DNA of 64,000 nt from Cephalotus follicularis (lineage: Eukaryota; Streptophyta; Magnoliopsida; Oxalidales; Cephalotaceae): NCBI GenBank assembly GCA_001972305.1, contig BDDD01000026.1:652673-716672 (forward strand), in the 5' to 3' direction. The notes beneath the pieces are model-generated. The model was not told the origin of the DNA. It ran no database searches and saw only the letters and a list, made by a program, of their open reading frames with translations. Shown in pieces: positions 1 to 10,328 of the stretch; within the stretch, counting starts at the first letter, position 1; every line of letters starts with the position of its first letter. The position numbers and the translations under genes are program-made.

Positions 1-327
1 GCATGTAAATGGTATTTTTGATTTAGTTGTGCTATAGTCTGGTACAGGTTGAGCCCAGCATATAGATTGTGATAAGATGTGAGAATTGATCTCCAAACAT
101 ATAAACTGTGGTTTATCAGGTGGCATGGAGTCCGATAAACAAATACATCATGCCCGATTTTTAGGAAATCCTAAGAGTTTGGTTGTAATGGTTATCCATA
201 CTGTTTTTACATATGGTTTGAGGTTTTCGCTGATACGATATGGTGTGTTCCGTTGGGATAATCTGTTTGCTTCAGGTTAGTAATTGTTTAGATTTCGGGA
301 CGAAATCTTTTTTAAGGGGGGTGGAAA
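1..327 (+). other. 3' end of the internal region of gypsy element J, non-coding remnant
   Basis: This stretch lies directly upstream of the LTR that starts at 328. It ends with a sequence (about 293-327) closely matching the post-pol segment of element C at 43248-43284: a GGGACGAAATCTT box followed by a T-run and a G-run that act as the polypurine tract. I see no recognisable pol domain; the short open frame at 86-280 has no motif I know. The rest of J lies to the left of the window. Confidence 0.7.
308..327 (+). other. Polypurine tract of element J
   Basis: A T-run followed by AAGGGGGGTGGAAA sits immediately before the LTR start at 328. This is the position and composition expected of the plus-strand primer of an LTR retrotransposon. 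Confidence 0.75.
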
Positions 328-589
328 TGTAATATCCCGTTTTTCCGTGTAGATTTTTTGGGCTTTTCGATTTGTTTCGTATGGGCTGTCGATTTTTTTT
401 TCGGTTTAGGGACTGCCCATTTTTCGGTTTGTTTTGCTATCGGTTGGGCTAAGTGGGTTTTAACCTTAGCCTAGTGGGTTTTTAAAAGCAAGAGTATGCA
501 TATTTTGGCTTTTATTTATGTGTTAAAAACAATTTTTGCAGTTTAAAAATATCAAAAACCCTATTTTATAATAAAAATTGCTTTCTCTC

Positions 590-1110
590 TTTCTCTCTCT
601 CCCGCCGTCTCTCCCGTTCTCTCTCCCCACTCAGCCACTGTCACCGGCGTCAGTGTCGATATGGCACCGGCGAAGGCACCGGTCGAACCCCCACAGACTC
701 CCGAGTCCACCGGACCCAACCCCTGCACCGGCCAACGTCTCCTTCGGCGTGCGCGACGTCTTCTCTCTCTCGCATCTGTTTGGCATCGATTCTCCAGCTC
801 CGGTGATCGGCACGACAAGCCAAGGTCATATCCGGCATCCTGGCGACGAGAAGAAGCGAACCCGACCAGCCCCGACCCTTGGCGACGCCGGAAGAGCAGA
901 TCGGCGACATGGTCAACCGTGGTCAAAAGCGTTTGTTGCGACGAAACGCGGTGGTTTCATGGGAAACGCGCCTTGGATATGTGATCCCCGACCTCAAACC
1001 CTCCAGATCGGCCCCTTTTGGTGTCTGACCGGCGACGCATGACAGACAAGCGCCGGCCAGCGGCGGCACGTGAGCCCACAGGCGGCTGTCTCCGGTGACA
1101 TGCTTTCAAA
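590..1110. other. GC-rich segment inside the J LTR, origin unknown
   Basis: A CT-rich lead (590-640) is followed by about 450 bp rich in CCG, CGG and CGAC. Most of the surrounding LTR is AT-rich. Frames on both strands stay open here (578-1042 plus, 561-926 minus), which is what high G+C alone would produce. The translations are low in complexity (Arg, Pro and Ser rich) and show no domain I know. The C LTRs have no counterpart. It could be a captured host 5' UTR or exon, or simply a GC-rich U3/R region. Confidence 0.4.
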
Positions 1111-1612
1111 CAGTTTTCCGACTCCGTTCTCCGCATAGGTGTGATCTGCTTCGATTCCGCGATGTGATAATGGCTCTGTGCTCTGTTTTGACTGCTTTCG
1201 GTAAACTCTTAACCCTATTCCGTTAAATTCTGTTTTCAATTGTATTATGTATTTATGTAATCGTTTTACGATATTATGAGCTGAACTTGTATTATGATTC
1301 GAAATTGGATGAAATTGACAACTTGGACTTACCTTAGCGAATTCGAAAATATGTTTAGATGAGACTTCTGCGAATTGGACGTATTAAACCTATTGTTATC
1401 TTATATGGTTATGATCAGTGTACATGACCCATGAGTTGAGGTCTGATTTTATTTTAAGTCCTTATGAGATTGATTTTATTTCTGTTAGATATTTGCAACA
1501 ACCGAGGAATGGTCTAGAGAAGTCTCGATTTATATTCTTGAGGTTGTTTTGGTGATCGCATGAGGTACGGATAACTCTTNTATGATTCTATATCTGTACT
1601 GAGGTTTGCTCA

Positions 1613-1637
1613 GCCGCGTTTTTGTTTTCCATGCGGC
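1613..1637 (+). promoter_or_regulatory. Conserved hairpin in the J LTR
   Basis: GCCGCGT and ATGCGGC can pair as a 7-bp stem with one G-U pair around a T-rich loop. The same element is at 45449-45474 in the 3' LTR of C. In the 5' LTR of C (about 39074-39099) the left arm is mutated. Conservation between two diverged families suggests an RNA role such as 3'-end formation or packaging; this is inference. Confidence 0.5.
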
Positions 1638-2432
1638 AGGTTTTCAGGGACAGCATGGGCAAGTGTGATGAGAGAATTACCCTATGTCAGAGGATCATCT
1701 AGGACTTTGATCCAGTTATGTTCTTAGTAGTGTTATGGTCGTGTATAGGCCAGTTATCTAAACAGTCTTGTGATTTTTGATTTATGACAGTTTTCAGATT
1801 CAGATTATGTTCCAAGATGATACATGTTTTCAGATTTTTAGAACCACCACGTATGGATGATGATTAAGATTAAGATATTTGATATGTTTTAGTTCAGTTT
1901 TGTGTGACACACCGATCCCGAATCGGGTGTGATTTCGGTTCCGAATCAGGGGTGTTACACCATCTGCATAAGAACAACCTCTTCCCCACCTCTCTCTCTC
2001 GTTTAAAACACCAAAGGAAAGGAAGAGGAGGAAACCAGTGAGTGGGAGAAAGAGAGAACCACCATTGTTGAACTTGGTTGGAGCTTGGAACTTGGAACTG
2101 GTGACTTGCAGCAACGGGAAGGACCTAGAGGCTGCTGTAACCAGTTTGGAACGAAAAGAGGTAGACCTTCTAGTTCCTAACTAGGAACAACAAGGTAGGG
2201 GAAAGTGATGATCCTTATACATGCATTTTGAGTTTTAAGATAATGAATGCCATTGATAAATTGCCTGTTAATGGGTGAATTGAAATCTCTGGACTTCTGT
2301 GATGACTATTGTGATATACGGAGTAACCATACATGTGTGATTACATGAAAATGTGAACTGGTTTGTGTAAAAGATGGATTTGATAATGGCTTGGTGTGTT
2401 AAAACTGTGGAGAAAATGTTCTGGGTTGGATA

Positions 2433-2921
2433 GACGTCGATGCCTTCGTGTGTGAATGTGAAAGACGTCGATGTTTGTGAAAACATAGAAGCCTTTTCTG
2501 GGCACTGTAGAACAGTAATGTTATGCCTTCGTGTATGAATGCGAAAGACATCGATGTCTTTGGGAAGATATGGACGCCTTTTCTGGGTATTGCAAAACAG
2601 TAGTGTTTACTGTTGTTGGTGAACTGCCTTTGGTGATTGCATGTTTTATTCATGAAATGATGTTCTGGTTACATTCCCTGTTAGCCAGTAGCATGCCTTA
2701 CACTTTGAGAGAGTGAGATTCGTTTACATGAAGGATTAAAGGGCCGGATTCTACCCTCTAGAATCAAGATTCGCGAACTGATACCTCCTGGTATCATAAA
2801 GACATCGACGTCTTTAGAACGGCATCGATGTCTTTGGTCCAAAAACGCCTGGGAATAACTGCATGAGTTGTTGGGGCCTTGGGGTAAAGACGTCAACGCC
2901 TTTGGGATAAACATCGACGCC
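2433..2921. repeat. Cluster of GTCGAC/ATCGAT palindromes in the A 5' LTR
   Basis: About ten copies of a motif of the form ACRTCGAYGYC lie in under 500 bp, often embedded in AAAGAC...GTCTTT. The copy at 2544-2561, AAAGACATCGATGTCTTT, is a perfect 18-bp palindrome. Spacing is irregular, so this is not a simple tandem repeat. Function unknown. Confidence 0.8.
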
Positions 2922-3706
2922 TATCCCTCTGGTTGGAAGAGTTTCACTCGAATGGTACCCGTTAGACCCGAAACGACTCTAGAAATGACACTAGATGCAT
3001 TCTGAGCATATGTTTGCATTATTACTGTACTGTGGATTGTATTGTGGTTTATTGTTAAAAAGTGTTAACCATTTTGAAAAGCTTGTATGATTATTATAAT
3101 CATTATTGTACAAAAATGTATATTGTCAACATATGAATATATATATTTTCGAAATGACTGGGGAAAGTATTTTCCAAAGACGGAGAACCGTTTTAAAGGG
3201 TTTGTTACACAATTCAAAATGTATTGTTTTAAGTTTTATAACTTATCACAACCTGAGAACGGAGTAATATATTTTAAACAAATATATTTGATCAAGTAAT
3301 TATATTCATTGCTTGACTTGTACTATACGGTGTTTGTGTTTGTTGATTATTGGCCGCTGTGCTAATAACCTGTTGATTGTTTAGCCGTCGTGCTAAGCAA
3401 CCTGTACGGAGGACTTGCTCCAAACCGTTCGCAAACGGGGATTGGAGTAAGAGTGCATGACGTTGGAGCCAGGAGGTGGCGACGGTCATGACGACTTGTT
3501 TGTCTAGTTCTTTTTTGGGACATACTTGCTGCTTGTGTTGATGTAGCCGTATGAGGTTACACCTATACTGTAAACATGCATGTACTTATACATGTACATA
3601 CCGCGATATATATACTGCGACATATATATATTGTACTACATCATAATGCCTTCATTCATGTTGCTCATTCCCCTATACCTCGAACTGTATTTATGAGTCT
3701 TTTCAC

Positions 3707-3731
3707 TTAGCCGAGTGAGGACAAAGGCTAA
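3707..3731 (+). promoter_or_regulatory. Conserved LTR hairpin, element A 5' copy
   Basis: TTAGCC and GGCTAA form a 6-bp stem around a loop containing GAGTGAGGACAAA. The same hairpin is at 11113-11137 (A 3' LTR), 55519-55543 and 63108-63132 (both E LTRs). A G-U version is at 30400-30424 in D. It is followed in each case by a C-rich stretch and CAGATTGA or a close variant. Probably a functional R/U5 structure. Confidence 0.55.
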
Positions 3732-4123
3732 TCCCTACTGTAACAGATTGATGGAGTGGGATTTGATATGGAGCAACGCAAGGAGACTTAAGGAGAAGAC
3801 TGAGTTGTCCTCTTACTTTATGTACTGGTTTACTGAACAATGATTGTGACAACTGGATTATTGTAACGTGGTTTATTTCTTTTGTACTGTTTTATCACGC
3901 ACCGTTTATGGGAGATCGACAATGTTGTTGAGTTTTTTATAAACCTTGTGGGTATCACATAGTATGGGATGTGTGATACATATTTTATTTCAGCTTACTT
4001 CATGTTATTGCTTCCGCTACTGAAGGTTTTTGTTTTTACGTAATATCGCCTAAGCTAAATTATGTTGTGTTGATTGCCTTACCTTTAATGTTGCCTTCAC
4101 GGAAAATCAGCGGCGTGACTACA

Positions 4124-4135
4124 TGGTATCAGAGC
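4124..4135 (+). other. Primer binding site of element A (initiator Met tRNA)
   Basis: TGGTATCAGAGC is complementary to the 3' end of plant initiator-methionine tRNA, the standard primer for these elements. It begins 3 bp after the inferred LTR end. Confidence 0.9.
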
Positions 4136-4231
4136 ATATTCCATATAGGTTTAGCTAGGATACTTTCCTTGGCAATCAATAAACTGTTTTCCTAAAGTCG
4201 TAACTAACCGTCATCCTTCTTATAGGAACAA

Positions 4232-5254
4232 ATGGACCGAAGGAGAACACGTGCTAGGGCTAGTGCTGTCGGAGCCAATGACCCTGAGGAAGCGAATATG
4301 CCGCAAGGAATGAATGCCCCCCAGGATGATAGGGACCCGATGACCCAAATTACGGATTATTTCCAGCAACAGATGGCCTTTAATTTGGCTAACGCTGAGG
4401 AGATGCGCCAGTACTATGCACAAGCTCGGCCGCAACATAGAGCTCCCGGTCACTGCCCGAGAGAGGATAGTAACCAGTTTGGGAGGGACATTGAAAGGTT
4501 TATGAGACAGAATCCACCCAGTTTCCAGAGAGAACTTGATGCTACTGTGGCTGAGAGATGGCTGCAGGACTTGGAGAAAATCTTTGAAGTAATGGACTGT
4601 ACTGAAACTCAGAAACTGAAATTTGCTGTATACAGCCTATAGGGTGAGGCCACTCATTGGTAGGAGATGATCAAGGAGAAATGGGAATCTCAGAGGCTTG
4701 ACAGTACTTGGGGAAGATTCCAGGCAGAATTCTTGGAGACATATGTTCCTCGGTTGGAACAAGAGCGCCGGGAGATAGAGCTGTTAGAGCTACGACAAGG
4801 GGAAATGACGGTGACCGAGTATCAAGAAAGGTTCATGGAGCTAGCCAGACACTCACCTTATCTGGTAGCTGATGAAGTGAAGAAGATACGGAGATTTTTG
4901 AGGGGTCTGCGACCGGATCTTCGGTCAAGGATCAGAGCTATGGAGTTGGGAACTTTTGTGGAGGTTGCTCAGAAGGCAAGATTGCTGGAGAGCATATCCA
5001 ATGAAGACCGAGCAGAGAGGGCTCGAGCACAACAAAATAAACAGAGCCCGACGAGACCAGCTTCTTCGAAATGGCAAGGCAGTGGTTCTCCGACGAAATC
5101 ATCGAAGAACAAATCTGGGCAGACTGCCACGCAGGGTACTCCTAGCGAAGGGAGTAATGCCAAAACTGGAGCTTGTTATCACTGTGGTTGTAAAGGCCAC
5201 TTACAGAAAGATCGCTGTGGTTGTAAAGGCCACTTACAGAAAGATCGCGAGTAG
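4232..5254 (+). pseudogene. gag: gag of element A, nonsense-mutated
   Basis: Gag would be the capsid/nucleocapsid protein forming the virus-like particle that packages element RNA. The start ATG (MDRRRTRARA) is shared with the gags of E and D. A capsid (retrotrans_gag-like) region follows, with RWLQDLEKIFEVMDC at about codons 110-124. Two in-frame TAG codons (4640-4642 and 4661-4663) replace Trp codons present in E and D; the frame reopens at 4667. The Lys/Ser/Gln-rich linker leads to one zinc knuckle (C-x2-C-x4-H). That knuckle is scrambled by a 33-bp duplication and lacks its last Cys; the second knuckle seen in D is gone. The frame ends at 5254, while pol continues in another frame. Non-functional as read. 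Confidence 0.9.
5183..5248 (+). repeat. 33-bp tandem duplication in the gag zinc-knuckle region of A
   Basis: Two identical adjacent 33-bp units (5183-5215 and 5216-5248) encode [11 protein letters not shown] twice. The unit is a multiple of three, so the duplication keeps frame, but the local nucleocapsid frame loses its spacing and shifts relative to pol. The identity of the two copies suggests a recent slippage or gap-repair event. Confidence 0.9.
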
Positions 5255-8200
5255 CAGCAGGGCCGCAGCGGGGCCTTCACAGCGAAGGTACACCGGCAAG
5301 GGCATTGCGAAAGGTAGAGTTTTTACCTTTTCACAGACAGAGATTCCGGAGTCTACCTCGGTCATTGGAGGTACACTGTATATTTATGGTTTTTCTGCTA
5401 GAGTGTTGATGGACCCTGGAGCATCACATTCTTTTATTTCTTCACAACTTGCATCATACTTAGATGTAACACCAGACTGTATGCCATACACCTTGGATGT
5501 GAGCACAACTGCTGGAGTTTCCATGTATACGTATACCGTATTTAGGAGTTGTGAGATGTCTGTGGCAGGCATTTCCTTGTATGCGGATTTCATAGTATTG
5601 CCCATCCGTGACTTCGATGTTATTTTGGGGATGGATTGGCTGTCAGCACATCATGCTTACATGGACTGCTACAGCAAGACAGTTGATTTTCGTCAGCCCG
5701 ACGGTACTATTTTCCAGTTTAAGGGAGACAAGGGGTTCTATACACCGATTATATCCTTTATCCGAGCATCAAGGTATCTCAAGAAAGGATGCGAAGGATA
5801 TCTTGCTTATGTAATTGACCGGAGGAAAGAGAAGGGTCTGAGCCTGGAAGAGATCCCAGTGGTGTGTGAATTTCCAGATGTATTTCCTGATGACTTGGGA
5901 TCTTTTCCACCGAAGAGGAATATGGAGTTTGTTATCGATCTTATACCAAGTACAGCTCCTATTTCTAAAGCACCGTATAGAATGGCGCCTGCAGAATTGA
6001 GGGAACTGAAATTGCAGTTACAGGATCTGATCGATAAGGGTTTTGTTCGACCCAGTGTTTCTCCGTGGGGTGCGCCTGTACTGTTTGTCAAGAAGAAGGA
6101 CGGGTCAATGAGGCTCTGCATTGACTACAAAATGTTAAACAAGGCAACTATCAAGAACAAGTATCCTTTACCTCACATCGAGGATTTGTTTGACCAGTTG
6201 CAAGGGGCGAGAGTATTCTCGAAGCTTGATTTGAGGTCAGGCTATCACCAGTTGAGGGTGAGGGAAGGAGATGTTGAGAAGACTGCTTTCCGGACAAGAT
6301 ACGGTCACTACGAATTCCTTGTGATGCTTTTTGGTGTTACCAATGCATCGGTTGAGTTCATGTCATTGATGAACGATGTGTTTCGACCGTACCTGGACCA
6401 GTTTGTCGTTGTGTTTATTGACGATGTACTAGTATACTCAAGGAGTGAGGAGGAGCATGCTTGCCATCTGAGGTTGGTTTTGCAGATTCTCCGAGAGCAG
6501 CAGCTGTACGCTAAATTCAGTAAGTGTGAGTTTTGGCTTGACCGTGTGATCTTCCTTGGTCACATTGTATCTGGAGAGGGTTTGGCGGTGGATCCATCGA
6601 AGACAAAGGTGGTACGAGATTGGCCACAGCCGAAGAACGTAACGGAGGAACGCAATTTTCTTAGCTTTGTGGGGTATTACAGAAAGTATATCCAGAACCT
6701 TTCAAGGATAGCCGAGCCCTTGACTAGACTAACCCAGAAGAAGACCTTGTTTGTCTTGGATGAAGATTATGAAGCTAGTTTCCGTGAACTGAAGGATCGG
6801 TTGGTTTCCGCTCCTATCTTAGCATTACCTTAGGGTAATGAGGGCTTCGTAGTCTATAGTGATGCTTTGGGTAAGGGATTGGGTTGCGTGTTGATGCAAC
6901 GAGGCAGAGTGATCGCTTACGCTTCGCGAAAGCTAAAGCTGTACGGGGAGAACTACCCGACTCACAATCTTGAACTGGCAGCTATTATCTTTTCTCTTCA
7001 GAAATGGAGACACTACTTGTATGGAGCACAGTTTGAGATCTTTACCGATCATAAGAGTTTGAGGTACCTATTTTGTCAGGACACACTGAACATGAGACAG
7101 CGCAGGTGGATAGAATTCTTTAATGATTATGACTGCAGTATCCAGTACCACCCGGGGATAGCGAATGTAGCCGCTGATGCCTTGAGCCGCAAGGCTATGG
7201 TTGCCAGTACGATGGTGTCGCAATGGAAGATGTTAGAAGACTTCCAAGAGTGGTCTCTGTTCAATAAGTCACCAGGGATTTTTGTGGCTGACATGAGGGT
7301 CCAGCCGGTGTTACTGGATCACATCAGGGATGCACAACCGAACGATCCGGAGTTGCAACGAATTCGAGAGAACCTGGACCCGGAATCCGATTTTCGAGTA
7401 CATGTTGATGGTCTTCTGAGATATCGGGGACGTGTGCGTCTCCTAGATGAACCAGGGTTGAAGAATGAGTTGCTTTGCGGGGCTCATAAATCTTTATACA
7501 GTATTCATTCTGGTAGCACCAAAATGTACCAAGATATGAAGAAGACTTACTGGTGGCCTGACATGAAGCGCGAAATTGCCGAATATGTCGCGAAGTGTTT
7601 GACTTGCCAGCGGGTCAAGGCATAACACCAGAGACCGGCAGGACTGTTGCAGTCATTACCTGTGGCATAGTGGAAATGGGAACACATCACGATGGACTTT
7701 GTTTCTGGATTTCCACTGACTAGGCATCGTCATAACGCCTTGTGGGTTATTGTTGATAAACTCACCAAATCAGCACACTTTTTGCCTACACACGTCACTG
7801 ATTCAGCGAGCAAGTTGGCTCGATTATATGTGAAGGAGATTGTAAGACTACACGGTGTTCTGGTGAGCATCGTTTGTGATAGGGATTCGATCTTCACTTC
7901 CAACTTCTGGAAGAGATTTCAGACAGCATTCGGAACGAGATTGAATCTCAGTACTGCTTTTCACCCTCAGACCGATGGACAGTCTGAGCATACCATCCAG
8001 ACCTTGGAGGATATGCCAAGGGCTTGCATTATTGATTTTGCTGGGACCTGGGAAGACCATATCCCTCTGATAGAGTTCTCTTATAATAATAGCTATAATT
8101 CCAGTATCGGCATGGCACCGTTTGAAGCGCTGTATGGGAGGAAGTCCAGATCTCCTGTGTGTTGGGACGAGGTTGGTGAACGACCATTGCTTGGGTCGGA

Positions 8201-8765
8201 TTTGGTGGAGGAGACTTCGGAGAAAGTCAAGTTCATCAAAGAGAAGTTGCTAGCAGCACAGAGTCGGCAGAAGAGCTATGCCGACAGTATAAAGAGAAGG
8301 CCTTTAACCTTCAATGTTGGAGATTACGTGTTTTTGAAGGTATCTTCGTGGAAAGGGGTGCAAAGATTCGGAAAGAAGGGCAAGTTAGCGCCACGCTATA
8401 TTGGTCCTTTTGAGATTCTAGAGAGAGTTGGGGAGGTAGCTTATCAGCTAGCCTTGCCTCCTACTTTGTCTGGCGTACATGATGTCTTCCATGTATCGAT
8501 GCTACGAGGTTATATCTGAGATCCATCACATGTCCTAGATTATGACTCGGTTACGGTGAGGGATGACCTTTCCTGTGAGGAGTCACCCGTGAGAATCTTG
8601 GATTGGAAGACACAAGTATTGAGGAACCGGACCATTCCGATGGTGAAGGTTCAGTGGCAATTTCATCGGCCGGATGAAGCGACTTGGGAACGTGAGGATG
8701 ATATTCGAGAACGTTACCCGCATTTGTTTTATTATTGTGTTAATTTCGAGGACAAAATTTCTTGA
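5249..8765 (+). pseudogene. pol: pol of element A: protease, RT, RNase H, integrase, chromodomain-like tail
   Basis: The frame encodes the enzymes for reverse transcription and integration. In order: aspartic protease (LMDPGAS at about 5408, where Pro replaces the Ser/Thr of the usual D-S/T-G); RT from about 5960, with [14 protein letters not shown] and the catalytic FIDD at about 6415; RNase H from about 6855 (YSDALGKGLG, TDHKSLRYL, ADALSRK); the integrase zinc domain near 7500-7612 (HSGSTKMYQDM, CLTCQ); the integrase core (IVDKLTKSAHF, VCDRD, QSEHTIQ, D-D-35-E spacing); a GPFEILERVGEVAYQLALP domain; and a C-terminal VKVQWQFHRPDEATWERE tail ending at 8765. In-frame stops are at 6831, 7623, 7668 and 8517. 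The four stops and the altered protease motif make it inactive. Confidence 0.93.
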
Positions 8766-8777
8766 AGGAGGGGTGGA
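8762..8777 (+). other. Polypurine tract of element A
   Basis: TTGAAGGAGGGGTGGA lies directly upstream of the 3' LTR start. It partly overlaps the end of pol. Confidence 0.85.
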
Positions 8778-8948
8778 TGTAACGCCCGGTATTTTGGTTT
8801 TGTAATACTTGATTCTAAGATGTAATCGTATGCTTGAATTAATAAAAAGTTGGAGTTTTCGCCTCAATAATGTTTTCCAAACCCTAAATATCACTTTGGG
8901 AGAAAGGAATGTGTATGTTAAGCCAAAATGGTACAGTTTTGGGACAAA

Positions 8949-9100
8949 CGCGTCAATGTCTTTGGAAAGATGTCGACGCATATGGGAACAAGGGCATACA
9001 TGAAAGCATGTACATGCACGTCGATGTACAAAAGGACATCGACCCCCTCGTGTAAAAAGGAAAAAGTCATCGACGTCTATGGAAGACGTCGACGTCTTTG
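8949..9100. repeat. First palindrome cluster in the A 3' LTR
   Basis: Copies of CGTCGAC/ATCGAC-type sites include GTCGACGC near 8972, GTCGATG near 9020, and ATCGACGTC and ACGTCGACGT near 9068-9095. It matches the first clusters of E (53274-53424) and D (28064-28222) in LTR position. Confidence 0.75.
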
Positions 9101-9835
9101 AAAGGAATATCAGTCACGTTATGAACTGACAGAATAACATGCAATCGGGCAACTTTTGAGGCACGGGAAGGAGACGTGTTGATCATGCATAATGGCCTCC
9201 TGACCTGCATGACTGAGGAAGGAGGAAGAACATGACAAGTGTGGGTGTGCATGCAACCTGCAGAATACTTGAGAAGGAAACAAAATGAAATCCAGAATTT
9301 CACTGGGAAAGAGGGAGAGAACACGAGAGTGTTCATTGAATGCAGGGAGAAAGAGGGAGAGGGAGCCATTTGCATAAGAAGAACCCCCTCCCCACCTCTC
9401 TCTCTCGTTTTAAACACCAAAGGAAAGGAAGAGGAGGAAACCAGTGAGTGGGAGAAAGAGAGAACCACCATTGTTGAACTTGGTTGGAGCTTGGAACTTG
9501 GAGCTGGTGACTTGCAGCAACGGGAAGGACCTAGAGGCTGCTGTAACCAGTTTGGAATGAAAAGAGGTGGACATTCTAGTTCCTAACTTGGAACAACAAG
9601 GTAGGGGAAAGTGATGATCCTTATACATGCATTTTGAGTTTTAAGATAATGAATGCCATTGATGAATTGCATGTTAATGGGTGAATTGAAATCTCTGGAC
9701 TTCTGTGATGACTATTGTAATATACGGAGTAACCATGCATGTGTGATTACATGAATATGTGAACTGGTTTGTGTAAAAGATGGATTTGATAATGGCATGG
9801 TGTGTTAAAACTGTGGAGAAAACGTTCTGGGTTGG

Positions 9836-10328
9836 ATAGACGTCAATGCCTTCGTGTGTGAATGTGAAAGACGTCGATGTTTGTGAAAACATCGATGCCT
9901 TTTCTGGGCATTGTAGAACAACAATGTTATGCCTTCGTGTGTGAATGTGAAAGACATCGATGTCTTTGGGAAGACATCCACGCCTTTTCTGGGTATTGTA
10001 AAACAGTAGTGTTTACTGTTGTTGGTGAACTGCCTTTGGTGATTGCATGTTTTATTCATGAAATGATGTTCTGGTTACATTCCCTGTTATCCAGTAGCAT
10101 GCCTTACACTTTGAGAGAGTGAGATTCGTTTATATGAAGGATTAAAGGGCCGGATTCTACCCTCTAGAATCAAGATTCGCGAATTGATACCTCCTGGTAT
10201 CATAAAGACATCGACTTCTTTGGAATGACATCGATGTCTTTGGTCCAAAAACGCCTGGGAATAACTGCATGAGTTGTTGGCGCCTTAGGGTAAAGGCGTC
10301 GACTCCTTTGGGATAAACATCGACGCCT
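9836..10328. repeat. Second palindrome cluster in the A 3' LTR
   Basis: About ten copies of the ACRTCGAYGYC motif. The copy at 9950-9967, AAAGACATCGATGTCTTT, is a perfect 18-bp palindrome. Several copies differ from the 5' LTR cluster (2433-2921) by single transitions at the CpG. Confidence 0.8.

Larger units (their letters stand above)
328..1959 (+). repeat. 3' LTR of Ty3/gypsy element J
   Basis: The 1632-bp LTR begins TGTAATATCCCG and ends GGGGTGTTACA, matching the termini of element C (TGTAATACCC..GGGTGTTACA). Its downstream part shares with C a block around 1598-1645 containing a GC-rich hairpin. It interrupts the 5' LTR of element A, whose sequence resumes at 1960; the 5 bp after the LTR (CCATC) are the presumed target duplication, but the left copy is outside the window. 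One ambiguous base (n) is at 1580. The middle part (about 590-1110) is far richer in G+C than the rest. Confidence 0.9.
1960..4120 (+). repeat. 5' LTR of element A (left end missing)
   Basis: It aligns almost base for base with 9366-11525 in the 3' LTR. It carries the palindrome cluster at 2433-2921, a TATA-poor CT-rich stretch at about 1978-2010, and the TTAGCC..GGCTAA hairpin at 3707-3731. The right end reads GCGTGACT instead of the usual GTGACA. There is no gene in this stretch; open frames on either strand have no domain. Confidence 0.92.

Noticed and set aside
578..1042. 154-codon plus-strand frame and overlapping minus-strand frame in the J LTR
   Set aside because: GC-rich composition keeps several frames open; no domain, no start context, and inside an LTR.
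4124..4135. tRNA-like sequence (TGGTATCAGAGC) here and at similar positions in other elements
   Set aside because: These are 11-12-bp primer binding sites, not tRNA genes; no cloverleaf surrounds them.
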